From: Ascidia mentula | Lineage: Eukaryota > Chordata > Ascidiacea > Phlebobranchia > Ascidiidae | Direction of reading: 5' to 3' | Assembly: GCA_947561715.1 (NCBI GenBank) | Contig: OX387201.1 | Location: 11,856,001 to 11,920,000, forward strand | DNA length: 64,000 nt | Part shown: positions 50,722 through 62,865 of the stretch, piece by piece | Layout: each line of letters starts with the position of its first letter | How positions within the stretch are numbered: the stretch's first letter is position 1 | Made by a program: the position numbers and the translations under genes | The notes under the pieces: model-generated | Told to the model about the DNA's origin: nothing | The model's database searches: none | The model's input: only the letters and a program-made list of their open reading frames with translations

Positions 50722-53205
50722 TGAGTTTGCGGTTGCACAACGTATGTAACTATGCGATTTCAGCACTTGTCCATTTTGCAGTATATGACTTTTCGATAAA
50801 AAATATTTTTTTTCATTGCAAGCTTTATTATACAGTGGAAAACGCTGATACTCCAGTATTGCGTTTGCGGTTGCACAACGTATGTAACTATGCGCTTTCA
50901 GCACTTGTCCATTTTGCAGTATATGACTTTTCGATAAAAAATATTTTTTTTCAGTACAAGCTTTATTATACAGTGGAAAACGCTGATACTCCAGTACTGA
51001 GTTTGCGGTTGCACAAAGTATGTAACTCTGCGCTTTCAGCACTTGTCCATTTTGCAGTATATGACTTTTCGATAAAAAATATTTTTTTTCATTACAAGCT
51101 TTATTATACAGTGGAAAACGCTGATACTCCAGTACTGAGTTTGCGGTTGCACAACATAAGTAACTCTGCGCTTTCAGCACTTGTCCATTTTGCAGTATTT
51201 GACTTTTCGATAAAAAATATGTTTTTTCAGTACAAGCTTTATTATACAGTGGAAAACGCTGATACTCCAGTACTGAGTTTGCGGTTGCACAACGTATGTA
51301 ACTCTGCAATTTCAGCACTTGTCCATTTTGCAGTATATGACTTTTCGATAAAAAATATGTTTTTTCAGTACAAGCTTTATTATACAGTGGAAAACGCTGA
51401 TACTCCAGTACTGAGTTTGCGGTTGCACAACGCATGTAACTATGCGATTTCAGCTCTTGTCCATTTTGCAGTATATGACTTTTCGATAAAAAATATTTTT
51501 TTTCAGTACAAGCTTTATTATACAGTGGAAAACGCTGATACTCCAGTACTGAGTTTGCGGTTGCACAACGCATGTAACTATGCGATTTCAGTACTTGTCC
51601 ATTTTGCAGTATATGACTTTTCGATAAAAAATATTTTTTTTCAGTACAAGCTTTATTATACAGTGGAAAACGCTGATACTCCAGTACTGAGTTTGCGGTT
51701 GCACAACGTAAGTAACTATGCGATTTCAGCACTTGTCCATTTTGCAGTATATGACTTTTCGATAAAAAATATTTTTTTTCATTGCAAGCTTTATTATACA
51801 GTGGAAAACGCTGATACTCCAGTACTAAGTTTGCGGTTGCACAACGCATGTAACTATGCGATTTCAGCACTTGTCCATTTTGCAGTATATGACTTTTCGA
51901 TAAAAAATATGTTTTTTCAGTACAAGCTTTATTATACAGTGGAAAACGCTGATACTCCAGTACTGAGTTTGCGGTTGCACAACGCAGGTAACTATGCGAT
52001 TTCAGCACTTGTCCATTTTGCAGTATATGACTTTTCGATAAAAAATATTTTTTTTCAGTACAAGCTTTATTATACAGTGGAAAACGCCGATACTCCAGTA
52101 CTGAGTTTGCGGTTGCACAACGTATGTAACTATGCGATTTCAGCACTTGTCCATTTTGCAGTATATGACTTTTCGATAAAAAATATTTTTTTTCATTGCA
52201 AGCTTTATTATACAGTGGAAAACGCTGATACTCCAGTATTGCGTTTGCGGTTGCACAACGTATGTAACTATGCGCTTTCAGCACTTGTCCATTTTGCAGT
52301 ATATGACTTTTCGATAAAAAATATTTTTTTTCAGTACAAGCTTTATTATACAGTGGAAAACGCTGATACTCCAGTACTGAGTTTGCGGTTGCACAAAGTA
52401 TGTAACTCTGCGCTTTCAGCACTTGTCCATTTTGCAGTATATGACTTTTCGATAAAAAATATTTTTTTTCAGTACAAGCTTTATTATACAGTGGAAAACG
52501 CTGATACTCCAGTACTGAGTTTGCGGTTGCACAACATAAGTAACTCTGCGCTTTCAGCACTTGTCCATTTTGCAGTATTTGACTTTTCGATAAAAAATAT
52601 GTTTTTTCAGTACAAGCTTTATTATACAGTGGAAAACGCTGATACTCCAGTACTGAGTTTGCGGTTGCACAACGTATGTAACTCTGCAATTTCAGCACTT
52701 GTCCATTTTGCAGTATATGACTTTTCGATAAAAAATATGTTTTTTCAGTACAAGCTTTATTATACAGTGGAAAACGCTGATACTCCAGTACTGAGTTTGC
52801 GGTTGCACAACGCATGTAACTATGCGATTTCAGCACTTGTCCATTTTGCAGTATATGACTTTTCGATAAAAAATATTTTTTTTCAGTACAAGCTTTATTA
52901 TACAGTGGAAAACGCTGATACTCCAGTACTGAGTTTGCGGTTGCACAACGCATGTAACTATGCGATTTCAGTACTTGTCCATTTTGCAGTATATGACTTT
53001 TCGATAAAAAATATTTTTTTTCAGTACAAGCTTTATTATACAGTGGAAAACGCTGATACTCCAGTACTGAGTTTGCGGTTGCACAACGTAAGTAACTATG
53101 CGATTTCAGCACTTGTCCATTTTGCAGTATATGACTTTTCGATAAAAAATATTTTTTTTCATTGCAAGCTTTATTATACAGTGGAAAACGCTGATACTCC
53201 AGTAT
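50722..53205 (+). repeat. 10-monomer (1380-bp) sub-repeat inside copy A
   Basis: The eight-monomer series HC, R, K, IS, aatttc/c31, plain, V43, gtaagt/HC occurs at 50722-51825 and again at 52102-53205, offset 1380. Two linkers (A2 with M; AG with aacgccg) lie between. The two versions differ at K (t95 in the first, g95 in the second) and at plain (agctcttg in the first, agcacttg in the second). Both differences are preserved in copy B, so this duplication is older than the A/B duplication. Confidence 0.88.
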
Positions 53206-54033
53206 TGCGTTTGCGGTTGCACAACGTATGTAACTATGCGCTTTCAGCACTTGTCCATTTTGCAGTATATGACTTTTCGATAAAAAATATTTTTTTTCAG
53301 TACAAGCTTTATTATACAGTGAAAAACGCTGATACTCCAGTACTGAGTTTGCGGTTGCACAACGCATGTAACTATGCGATTTCAGCACTTGTCCATTTTG
53401 CAGTATATGACTTTTCGATAAAAAATATTTTTTTTCAGTACAAGGTTTATTATACAGTGGAAAACGCTGATACTCCAGTACTGAGTTTGCGGTGGCACAA
53501 CGTATGTAACTATGCGATTTCAGCACTTGTCCATTTTGCAGTATATGACTTTTCGATAAAAAATATGTTTTTTCAGTACAAGCTTTATTATACAGTGGAA
53601 AACGCTGATACTCCAGTACTAAGTTTGCGGTTGCACAACGTATGTAACTATGCGATTTCAGCACTTGTCCATTTTGCAGTATATGACTTTTCGATAAAAA
53701 ATATTTTTTTTCAGTACAAGCTTTATTATACAGTGGAAAACGCTGATACTCCAGTACTGAGTTTGCGGTTGCACAACGTATGTAACTCTGCGATTTCAGC
53801 ACTTGTCCATTTTGCAGTATATGACTTTTCGATAAAAAATATTTTTTTTCAGTACAAGCTTTATTATACAGTGGAAAACGCTGATACTCCAGTACTGAGT
53901 TTGCGGTTGCACAAGGCATGTAACTATGCGATTTCAGCACTTGTCCATTTTGCAGTATATGACTTTTCGATAAAAAATATTTTTTTTCAGTACAAGCTTT
54001 ATTATACAGTGGAAAACGCTGATACTCCAGTAC

Positions 54034-55137
54034 TGAGTTTGCGGTTGCACAACGCATGTAACTATGCGATTTCAGTACTTGTCCATTTTGCAGTATATGA
54101 CTTTTCGATAAAAAATATTTTTTTTCAGTACAAGCTTTATTATACAGTGGAAAACGCTGATACTCCAGTACTGAGTTTGCGGTTGCACAACGCATGTAAC
54201 TATGCGATTTCAGCACTTGTCCATTTTGCAGTATATGACTTTTCGATAAAAAATATGTTTTTTCAGTACAAGCTTTATTATACAGTGGAAAACGCTGATA
54301 CTCCAGTACTAAGTTTGCGGTTGCACAACGTATGTAACTATGCGATTTCAGCACTTGTCCATTTTGCAGTATATGAATTTTCGATAAAAAATATTTTTTT
54401 TCATTACAAGCTTTATTATACAGTGGAAAACGCTGATACTCCAGTACTGAGTTTGCGGTTGCACAACGTATGTAACTCTGCGCTTTCAGCACTTGTCCAT
54501 TTTGCAGTATGTGACTTTTCGATAAAAAATATTTTTTTTCAGTACAAGCTTTATTATACAGTGGAAAACGCTGATACTCCAGTACTGAGTTTGCGGTTGC
54601 ACAACGCATGTAACTATGCGATTTCAGTACTTGTCCATTTTGCAGTATATGACTTTTCGATAAAAAATATTTTTTTTCAGTACAAGCTTTATTATACAGT
54701 GGAAAACGCTGATACTCCAGTACTGAGTTTGCGGTTGCACAACGCATGTAACTATGCGATTTCAGCACTTGTCCATTTTGCAGTATATGACTTTTCGATA
54801 AAAAATATGTTTTTTCAGTACAAGCTTTATTATAAAGTGGAAAACGCTGATACTCCAGTACTAAGTTTGCGGTTGCACAACGTATGTAACTATGCGATTT
54901 CAGCACTTGTCCATTTTGCAGTATATGAATTTTCGATAAAAAATATTTTTTTTCATTACAAGCTTTATTATACAGTGGAAAACGCTGATACTCCAGTACT
55001 GAGTTTGCGGTTGCACAACATATGTAACTCTGCGCTTTCAGCACTTGTCCATTTTGCAGTATGTGACTTTTCGATAAAAAATATTTTTTTTCAGTACAAG
55101 CTTTATTATACAGTGGAAAACGCTGATACTCCAGTAC
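54034..55137 (+). repeat. 4-monomer (552-bp) tandem duplication inside copy A
   Basis: The series V43, M, A2 with tatgaattt, c31 with gtatgtgac occurs at 54034-54585 and 54586-55137. The second version has cacaacatatg in its last monomer, also in copy B. The tataaagtgg at about 54831 is private to copy A. Confidence 0.9.
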
Positions 55138-56379
55138 TGAGTTTGCGGTTGCACAACGTATGTAACTATGCGATTTCAGCACTTGTCCATTTTGCAGTAT
55201 ATGACTTTTCGATAAAAAATATTTTTTTTCATTGCAAGCTTTATTATACAGTGGAAAACGCTGATACTCCAGTATTGCGTTTGCGGTTGCACAATGTATG
55301 TAACTATGCGCTTTCAGCACTTGTCCATTTTGCAGCATATGACTTTTCGATAAAAAATATTTTTTTTCAGTACAAGCTTTATTATACAGTGGAAAACGCT
55401 GATACTCCAGTACTGAGTTTGCGGTTGCACAACGCATGTAACTATGCGATTTCAGCACTTGTCCATTTTGCAGTATATGACTTTTCGATAAAAAATATTT
55501 TTTTTCAGTACAAGCTTTATTATACAGTGGAAAACGCTGATACTCCAGTACTGAGTTTGCGGTTGCACAACGCAGGTAACTATGCGATTTCAGCACTTGT
55601 CCATTTTGCAGTATATGACTTTTCGATAAAAAATATTTTTTTTCAGTACAAGCTTTATTATACAGTGGAAAACGCTGATACTCCAGTACTGAGTTTGCGG
55701 TTGCACAACGTATGTAACTATGCGATTTCAGCACTTGTCCATTTTGCAGTATATGACTTTTCGATAAAAAATATTTTTTTTCAGAACAAGCTTTATTATA
55801 CAGTGGAAAACGCTGATACTCCAGTACTGAGTTTGCGGTTGCACAACGTATGTAACTATGCGATTTCAGCACTTGTCCATTTTGCAGTATATGACTTTTC
55901 GATAAAAAATATATTTTTTCAGTACAAGCTTTATTATACTGTGGAAAACGCTGATACTCCAGTACTAAGTTTGCGGTTGCACAACGTATGTAACTATGCG
56001 ATTTCAGCACTTGTCCATTTTGCAGTATATGACTTTTCGATAAAAAATATGTTTTTTCAGTACAAGCTTTATTATACAGTGGAAAACGCTGATACTCCAG
56101 TACTGAGTTTGCGGTTGCACAACGCAGGTAACTATGCGATTTCAGCACTTGTCCATTTTGCAGTATATGACTTTTCGATAAAAAATATTTTTTTTCAGTA
56201 CAAGCTTTATTATACAGTGGAAAACGCTGATACTCCAGTACTGAGTTTGCGGTTGCACAACGTATGTAACTATGCGATTTCAGCACTTGTCCATTTTGCA
56301 GTATATGACTTTTCGATAAAAAATATTTTTTTTCAGTACAAGCTTTATTATACAGTGGAAAACGCCGATACTCCAGTAC

Positions 56380-58863
56380 TGAGTTTGCGGTTGCACAACG
56401 TATGTAACTATGCGATTTCAGCACTTGTCCATTTTGCAGTATATGACTTTTCGATAAAAAATATTTTTTTTCATTGCAAGCTTTATTATACAGTGGAAAA
56501 CGCTGATACTCCAGTATTGCGTTTGCGGTTGCACAACGTATGTAACTATGCGCTTTCAGCACTTGTCCATTTTGCAGTATATGACTTTTCGATAAAAAAT
56601 ATTTTTTTTCAGTACAAGCTTTATTATACAGTGGAAAACGCTGATACTCCAGTACTGAGTTTGCGGTTGCACAAAGTATGTAACTCTGCGCTTTCAGCAC
56701 TTGTCCATTTTGCAGTATATGACTTTTCGATAAAAAATATTTTTTTTCATTACAAGCTTTATTATACAGTGGAAAACGCTGATACTCCAGTACTGAGTTT
56801 GCGGTTGCACAACATAAGTAACTCTGCGCTTTCAGCACTTGTCCATTTTGCAGTATTTGACTTTTCGATAAAAAATATGTTTTTTCAGTACAAGCTTTAT
56901 TATACAGTGGAAAACGCTGATACTCCAGTACTGAGTTTGCGGTTGCACAACGTATGTAACTCTGCAATTTCAGCACTTGTCCATTTTGCAGTATATGACT
57001 TTTCGATAAAAAATATGTTTTTTCAGTACAAGCTTTATTATACAGTGGAAAACGCTGATACTCCAGTACTGAGTTTGCGGTTGCACAACGCATGTAACTA
57101 TGCGATTTCAGCTCTTGTCCATTTTGCAGTATATGACTTTTCGATAAAAAATATTTTTTTTCAGTACAAGCTTTATTATACAGTGGAAAACGCTGATACT
57201 CCAGTACTGAGTTTGCGGTTGCACAACGCATGTAACTATGCGATTTCAGTACTTGTCCATTTTGCAGTATATGACTTTTCGATAAAAAATATTTTTTTTC
57301 AGTACAAGCTTTATTATACAGTGGAAAACGCTGATACTCCAGTACTGAGTTTGCGGTTGCACAACGTAAGTAACTATGCGATTTCAGCACTTGTCCATTT
57401 TGCAGTATATGACTTTTCGATAAAAAATATTTTTTTTCATTGCAAGCTTTATTATACAGTGGAAAACGCTGATACTCCAGTACTAAGTTTGCGGTTGCAC
57501 AACGCATGTAACTATGCGATTTCAGCACTTGTCCATTTTGCAGTATATGACTTTTCGATAAAAAATATGTTTTTTCAGTACAAGCTTTATTATACAGTGG
57601 AAAACGCTGATACTCCAGTACTGAGTTTGCGGTTGCACAACGCAGGTAACTATGCGATTTCAGCACTTGTCCATTTTGCAGTATATGACTTTTCGATAAA
57701 AAATATTTTTTTTCAGTACAAGCTTTATTATACAGTGGAAAACGCCGATACTCCAGTACTGAGTTTGCGGTTGCACAACGTATGTAACTATGCGATTTCA
57801 GCACTTGTCCATTTTGCAGTATATGACTTTTCGATAAAAAATATTTTTTTTCATTGCAAGCTTTATTATACAGTGGAAAACGCTGATACTCCAGTATTGC
57901 GTTTGCGGTTGCACAACGTATGTAACTATGCGCTTTCAGCACTTGTCCATTTTGCAGTATATGACTTTTCGATAAAAAATATTTTTTTTCAGTACAAGCT
58001 TTATTATACAGTGGAAAACGCTGATACTCCAGTACTGAGTTTGCGGTTGCACAAAGTATGTAACTCTGCGCTTTCAGCACTTGTCCATTTTGCAGTATAT
58101 GACTTTTCGATAAAAAATATTTTTTTTCAGTACAAGCTTTATTATACAGTGGAAAACGCTGATACTCCAGTACTGAGTTTGCGGTTGCACAACATAAGTA
58201 ACTCTGCGCTTTCAGCACTTGTCCATTTTGCAGTATTTGACTTTTCGATAAAAAATATGTTTTTTCAGTACAAGCTTTATTATACAGTGGAAAACGCTGA
58301 TACTCCAGTACTGAGTTTGCGGTTGCACAACGTATGTAACTCTGCAATTTCAGCACTTGTCCATTTTGCAGTATATGACTTTTCGATAAAAAATATGTTT
58401 TTTCAGTACAAGCTTTATTATACAGTGGAAAACGCTGATACTCCAGTACTGAGTTTGCGGTTGCACAACGCATGTAACTATGCGATTTCAGCACTTGTCC
58501 ATTTTGCAGTATATGACTTTTCGATAAAAAATATTTTTTTTCAGTACAAGCTTTATTATACAGTGGAAAACGCTGATACTCCAGTACTGAGTTTGCGGTT
58601 GCACAACGCATGTAACTATGCGATTTCAGTACTTGTCCATTTTGCAGTATATGACTTTTCGATAAAAAATATTTTTTTTCAGTACAAGCTTTATTATACA
58701 GTGGAAAACGCTGATACTCCAGTACTGAGTTTGCGGTTGCACAACGTAAGTAACTATGCGATTTCAGCACTTGTCCATTTTGCAGTATATGACTTTTCGA
58801 TAAAAAATATTTTTTTTCATTGCAAGCTTTATTATACAGTGGAAAACGCTGATACTCCAGTAT
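56380..58863 (+). repeat. 10-monomer sub-repeat inside copy B
   Basis: Counterpart of the copy A sub-repeat: the eight-monomer series at 56380-57483 recurs at 57760-58863, offset 1380, with the same t95/g95 and agctcttg/agcacttg differences between its two versions. Confidence 0.87.
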
Positions 58864-59691
58864 TGCGTTTGCGGTTGCACAACGTATGTAACTATGCGCT
58901 TTCAGCACTTGTCCATTTTGCAGTATATGACTTTTCGATAAAAAATATTTTTTTTCAGTACAAGCTTTATTATACAGTGAAAAACGCTGATACTCCAGTA
59001 CTGAGTTTGCGGTTGCACAACGCATGTAACTATGCGATTTCAGCACTTGTCCATTTTGCAGTATATGACTTTTCGATAAAAAATATTTTTTTTCAGTACA
59101 AGGTTTATTATACAGTGGAAAACGCTGATACTCCAGTACTGAGTTTGCGGTGGCACAACGTATGTAACTATGCGATTTCAGCACTTGTCCATTTTGCAGT
59201 ATATGACTTTTCGATAAAAAATATGTTTTTTCAGTACAAGCTTTATTATACAGTGGAAAACGCTGATACTCCAGTACTAAGTTTGCGGTTGCACAACGTA
59301 TGTAACTATGCGATTTCAGCACTTGTCCATTTTGCAGTATATGACTTTTCGATAAAAAATATTTTTTTTCAGTACAAGCTTTATTATACAGTGGAAAACG
59401 CTGATACTCCAGTACTGAGTTTGCGGTTGCACAACGTATGTAACTCTGCGATTTCAGCACTTGTCCATTTTGCAGTATATGACTTTTCGATAAAAAATAT
59501 TTTTTTTCAGTACAAGCTTTATTATACAGTGGAAAACGCTGATACTCCAGTACTGAGTTTGCGGTTGCACAAGGCATGTAACTATGCGATTTCAGCACTT
59601 GTCCATTTTGCAGTATATGACTTTTCGATAAAAAATATTTTTTTTCAGTACAAGCTTTATTATACAGTGGAAAACGCTGATACTCCAGTAC

Positions 59692-60795
59692 TGAGTTTGC
59701 GGTTGCACAACGCATGTAACTATGCGATTTCAGTACTTGTCCATTTTGCAGTATATGACTTTTCGATAAAAAATATTTTTTTTCAGTACAAGCTTTATTA
59801 TACAGTGGAAAACGCTGATACTCCAGTACTGAGTTTGCGGTTGCACAACGCATGTAACTATGCGATTTCAGCACTTGTCCATTTTGCAGTATATGACTTT
59901 TCGATAAAAAATATGTTTTTTCAGTACAAGCTTTATTATACAGTGGAAAACGCTGATACTCCAGTACTAAGTTTGCGGTTGCAGAACGTATGTAACTATG
60001 CGATTTCAGCACTTGTCCATTTTGCAGTATATGAATTTTCGATAAAAAATATTTTTTTTCATTACAAGCTTTATTATACAGTGGAAAACGCTGATACTCC
60101 AGTACTGAGTTTGCGGTTGCACAACGTATGTAACTCTGCGCTTTCAGCACTTGTCCATTTTGCAGTATGTGACTTTTCGATAAAAAATATTTTTTTTCAG
60201 TACAAGCTTTATTATACAGTGGAAAACGCTGATACTCCAGTACTGAGTTTGCGGTTGCACAACGCATGTAACTATGCGATTTCAGTACTTGTCCATTTTG
60301 CAGTATATGACTTTTCGATAAAAAATATTTTTTTTCAGTACAAGCTTTATTATACAGTGGAAAACGCTGATACTCCAGTACTGAGTTTGCGGTTGCACAA
60401 CGCATGTAACTATGCGATTTCAGCACTTGTCCATTTTGCAGTATATGACTTTTCGATAAAAAATATGTTTTTTCAGTACAAGCTTTATTATACAGTGGAA
60501 AACGCTGATACTCCAGTACTAAGTTTGCGGTTGCACAACGTATGTAACTATGCGATTTCAGCACTTGTCCATTTTGCAGTATATGAATTTTCGATAAAAA
60601 ATATTTTTTTTCATTACAAGCTTTATTATACAGTGGAAAACGCTGATACTCCAGTACTGAGTTTGCGGTTGCACAACATATGTAACTCTGCGCTTTCAGC
60701 ACTTGTCCATTTTGCAGTATGTGACTTTTCGATAAAAAATATTTTTTTTCAGTACAAGCTTTATTATACAGTGGAAAACGCTGATACTCCAGTAC
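59692..60795 (+). repeat. 4-monomer tandem duplication inside copy B
   Basis: Counterpart of the copy A duplication: V43, M, A2 with tatgaattt, c31 with gtatgtgac at 59692-60243 and 60244-60795. The cacaacatatg mark is again in the last monomer of the second unit. Confidence 0.88.
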
Positions 60796-61899
60796 TGAGT
60801 TTGCGGTTGCACAACGTATGTAACTATGCGATTTCAGCACTTGTCCATTTTGCAGTATATGACTTTTCGATAAAAAATATTTTTTTTCATTGCAAGCTTT
60901 ATTATACAGTGGAAAACGCTGATACTCCAGTATTGCGTTTGCGGTTGCACAACGTATGTAACTATGCGCTTTCAGCACTTGTCCATTTTGCAGCATATGA
61001 CTTTTCGATAAAAAATATTTTTTTTCAGTACAAGCTTTATTATACAGTGGAAAACGCTGATACTCCAGTACTGAGTTTGCGGTTGCACAACGCATGTAAC
61101 TATGCGATTTCAGCACTTGTCCATTTTGCAGTATATGACTTTTCGATAAAAAATATTTTTTTTCAGTACAAGCTTTATTATACAGTGGAAAACGCTGATA
61201 CTCCAGTACTGAGTTTGCGGTTGCACAACGCAGGTAACTATGCGATTTCAGCACTTGTCCATTTTGCAGTATATGACTTTTCGATAAAAAATATTTTTTT
61301 TCAGTACAAGCTTTATTATACAGTGGAAAACGCTGATACTCCAGTACTGAGTTTGCGGTTGCACAACGTATGTAACTATGCGATTTCAGCACTTGTCCAT
61401 TTTGCAGTATATGACTTTTCGATAAAAAATATTTTTTTTCAGAACAAGCTTTATTATACAGTGGAAAACGCTGATACTCCAGTACTGAGTTTGCGGTTGC
61501 ACAACGTATGTAACTATGCGATTTCAGCACTTGTCCATTTTGCAGTATATGACTTTTCGATAAAAAATATATTTTTTCAGTACAAGCTTTATTATACTGT
61601 GGAAAACGCTGATACTCCAGTACTAAGTTTGCGGTTGCACAACGTATGTAACTATGCGATTTCAGCACTTGTCCATTTTGCAGTATATGACTTTTCGATA
61701 AAAAATATGTTTTTTCAGTACAAGCTTTATTATACAGTGGAAAACGCTGATACTCCAGTACTGAGTTTGCGGTTGCACAACGCAGGTAACTATGCGATTT
61801 CAGCACTTGTCCATTTTGCAGTATATGACTTTTCGATAAAAAATATTTTTTTTCAGTACAAGCTTTATTATACAGTGGAAAACGCTGATACTCCAGTAC

Positions 61900-62865
61900 T
61901 GAGTTTGCGGTTGCACAACGTATGTAACTATGCGATTTCAGCACTTGTCCATTTTGCAGTATATGACTTTTCGATAAAAAATATTTTTTTTCATTGCAAG
62001 CTTTATTATACAGTGGAAAACGCTGATACTCCAGTATTGCGTTTGCGGTTGCACAACGTATGTAACTATGCGCTTTCAGCACTTGTCCATTTTGCAGTAT
62101 ATGACTTTTCGATAAAAAATATTTTTTTTCAGTACAAGCTTTATTATACAGTGGAAAACGCTGATACTCCAGTACTGAGTTTGCGGTTGCACAAAGTATG
62201 TAACTCTGCGCTTTCAGCACTTGTCCATTTTGCAGTATATGACTTTTCGATAAAAAATATTTTTTTTCATTACAAGCTTTATTATACAGTGGAAAACGCT
62301 GATACTCCAGTACTGAGTTTGCGGTTGCACAACATAAGTAACTCTGCGCTTTCAGCACTTGTCCATTTTGCAGTATTTGACTTTTCGATAAAAAATATGT
62401 TTTTTCAGTACAAGCTTTATTATACAGTGGAAAACGCTGATACTCCAGTACTGAGTTTGCGGTTGCACAACGTATGTAACTCTGCAATTTCAGCACTTGT
62501 CCATTTTGCAGTATATGACTTTTCGATAAAAAATATGTTTTTTCAGTACAAGCTTTATTATACAGTGGAAAACGCTGATACTCTAGTACTGAGTTTGCGG
62601 TTGCACAACGCATGTAACTATGCGATTTCAGCACTTGTCCATTTTGCAGTATATGACTTTTCGATAAAAAATATTTTTTTTCAGTACAAGCTTTATTATA
62701 CAGTGGAAAACGCTGATACTCCAGTACTGAGTTTGCGGTTGCACAACGCATGTAACTATGCGATTTCAGTACTTGTCCATTTTGCAGTATATGACTTTTC
62801 GATAAAAAATATTTTTTTTCAGTACAAGCTTTATTATACAGTGGAAAACGCTGATACTCCAGTAC
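61900..62865 (+). repeat. Domain II higher-order repeat, partial copy C, 7 monomers
   Basis: HC, R, K with t95, IS, aatttc/c31, plain, V43, the opening seven monomers of copies A and B. The plain monomer begins after a unique ctctagtactg (about 62580). After V43 the expected gtaagt/HC monomer is replaced by an M monomer, so the higher-order repeat stops at 62865. Confidence 0.88.

Larger units (their letters stand above)
50722..56379 (+). repeat. Domain II higher-order repeat, copy A, 41 monomers (5658 bp)
   Basis: Rare markers here recur exactly 5658 bases later: aacgccg (52083 and 57741), ggtggcac (53491 and 59149), caaggtttat (53441 and 59099), aaggcatg (53913 and 59571), tatgaattt (54373 and 60031), tgcagcatat (55331 and 60989), tcagaac (55781 and 61439), tatactgtgg (about 55934 and 61592). 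It contains a 10-monomer sub-repeat and a 4-monomer tandem duplication. Its last monomer (56242-56379) has no counterpart in copy B. No T monomer is present. Confidence 0.93.
56380..61899 (+). repeat. Domain II higher-order repeat, copy B, 40 monomers (5520 bp)
   Basis: Collinear with copy A at offset 5658 except for one missing monomer at the end. The only single-base differences I noticed are tatacag against tataaag (about 60494 and 54836), cacaacg against cacaatg (about 60950 and 55292) and gcagaacg against gcacaacg (about 59982 and 54324). An exhaustive base-by-base comparison was not possible by eye. The near identity implies a recent duplication. Confidence 0.92.

Noticed and set aside
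19324..56379. Shared 41-monomer length of B3 and the Domain II repeat as evidence of common origin
   Set aside because: The monomer orders differ, B3 has the T terminator and Domain II does not, and other Domain I blocks have many other lengths. The equal count is probably chance.
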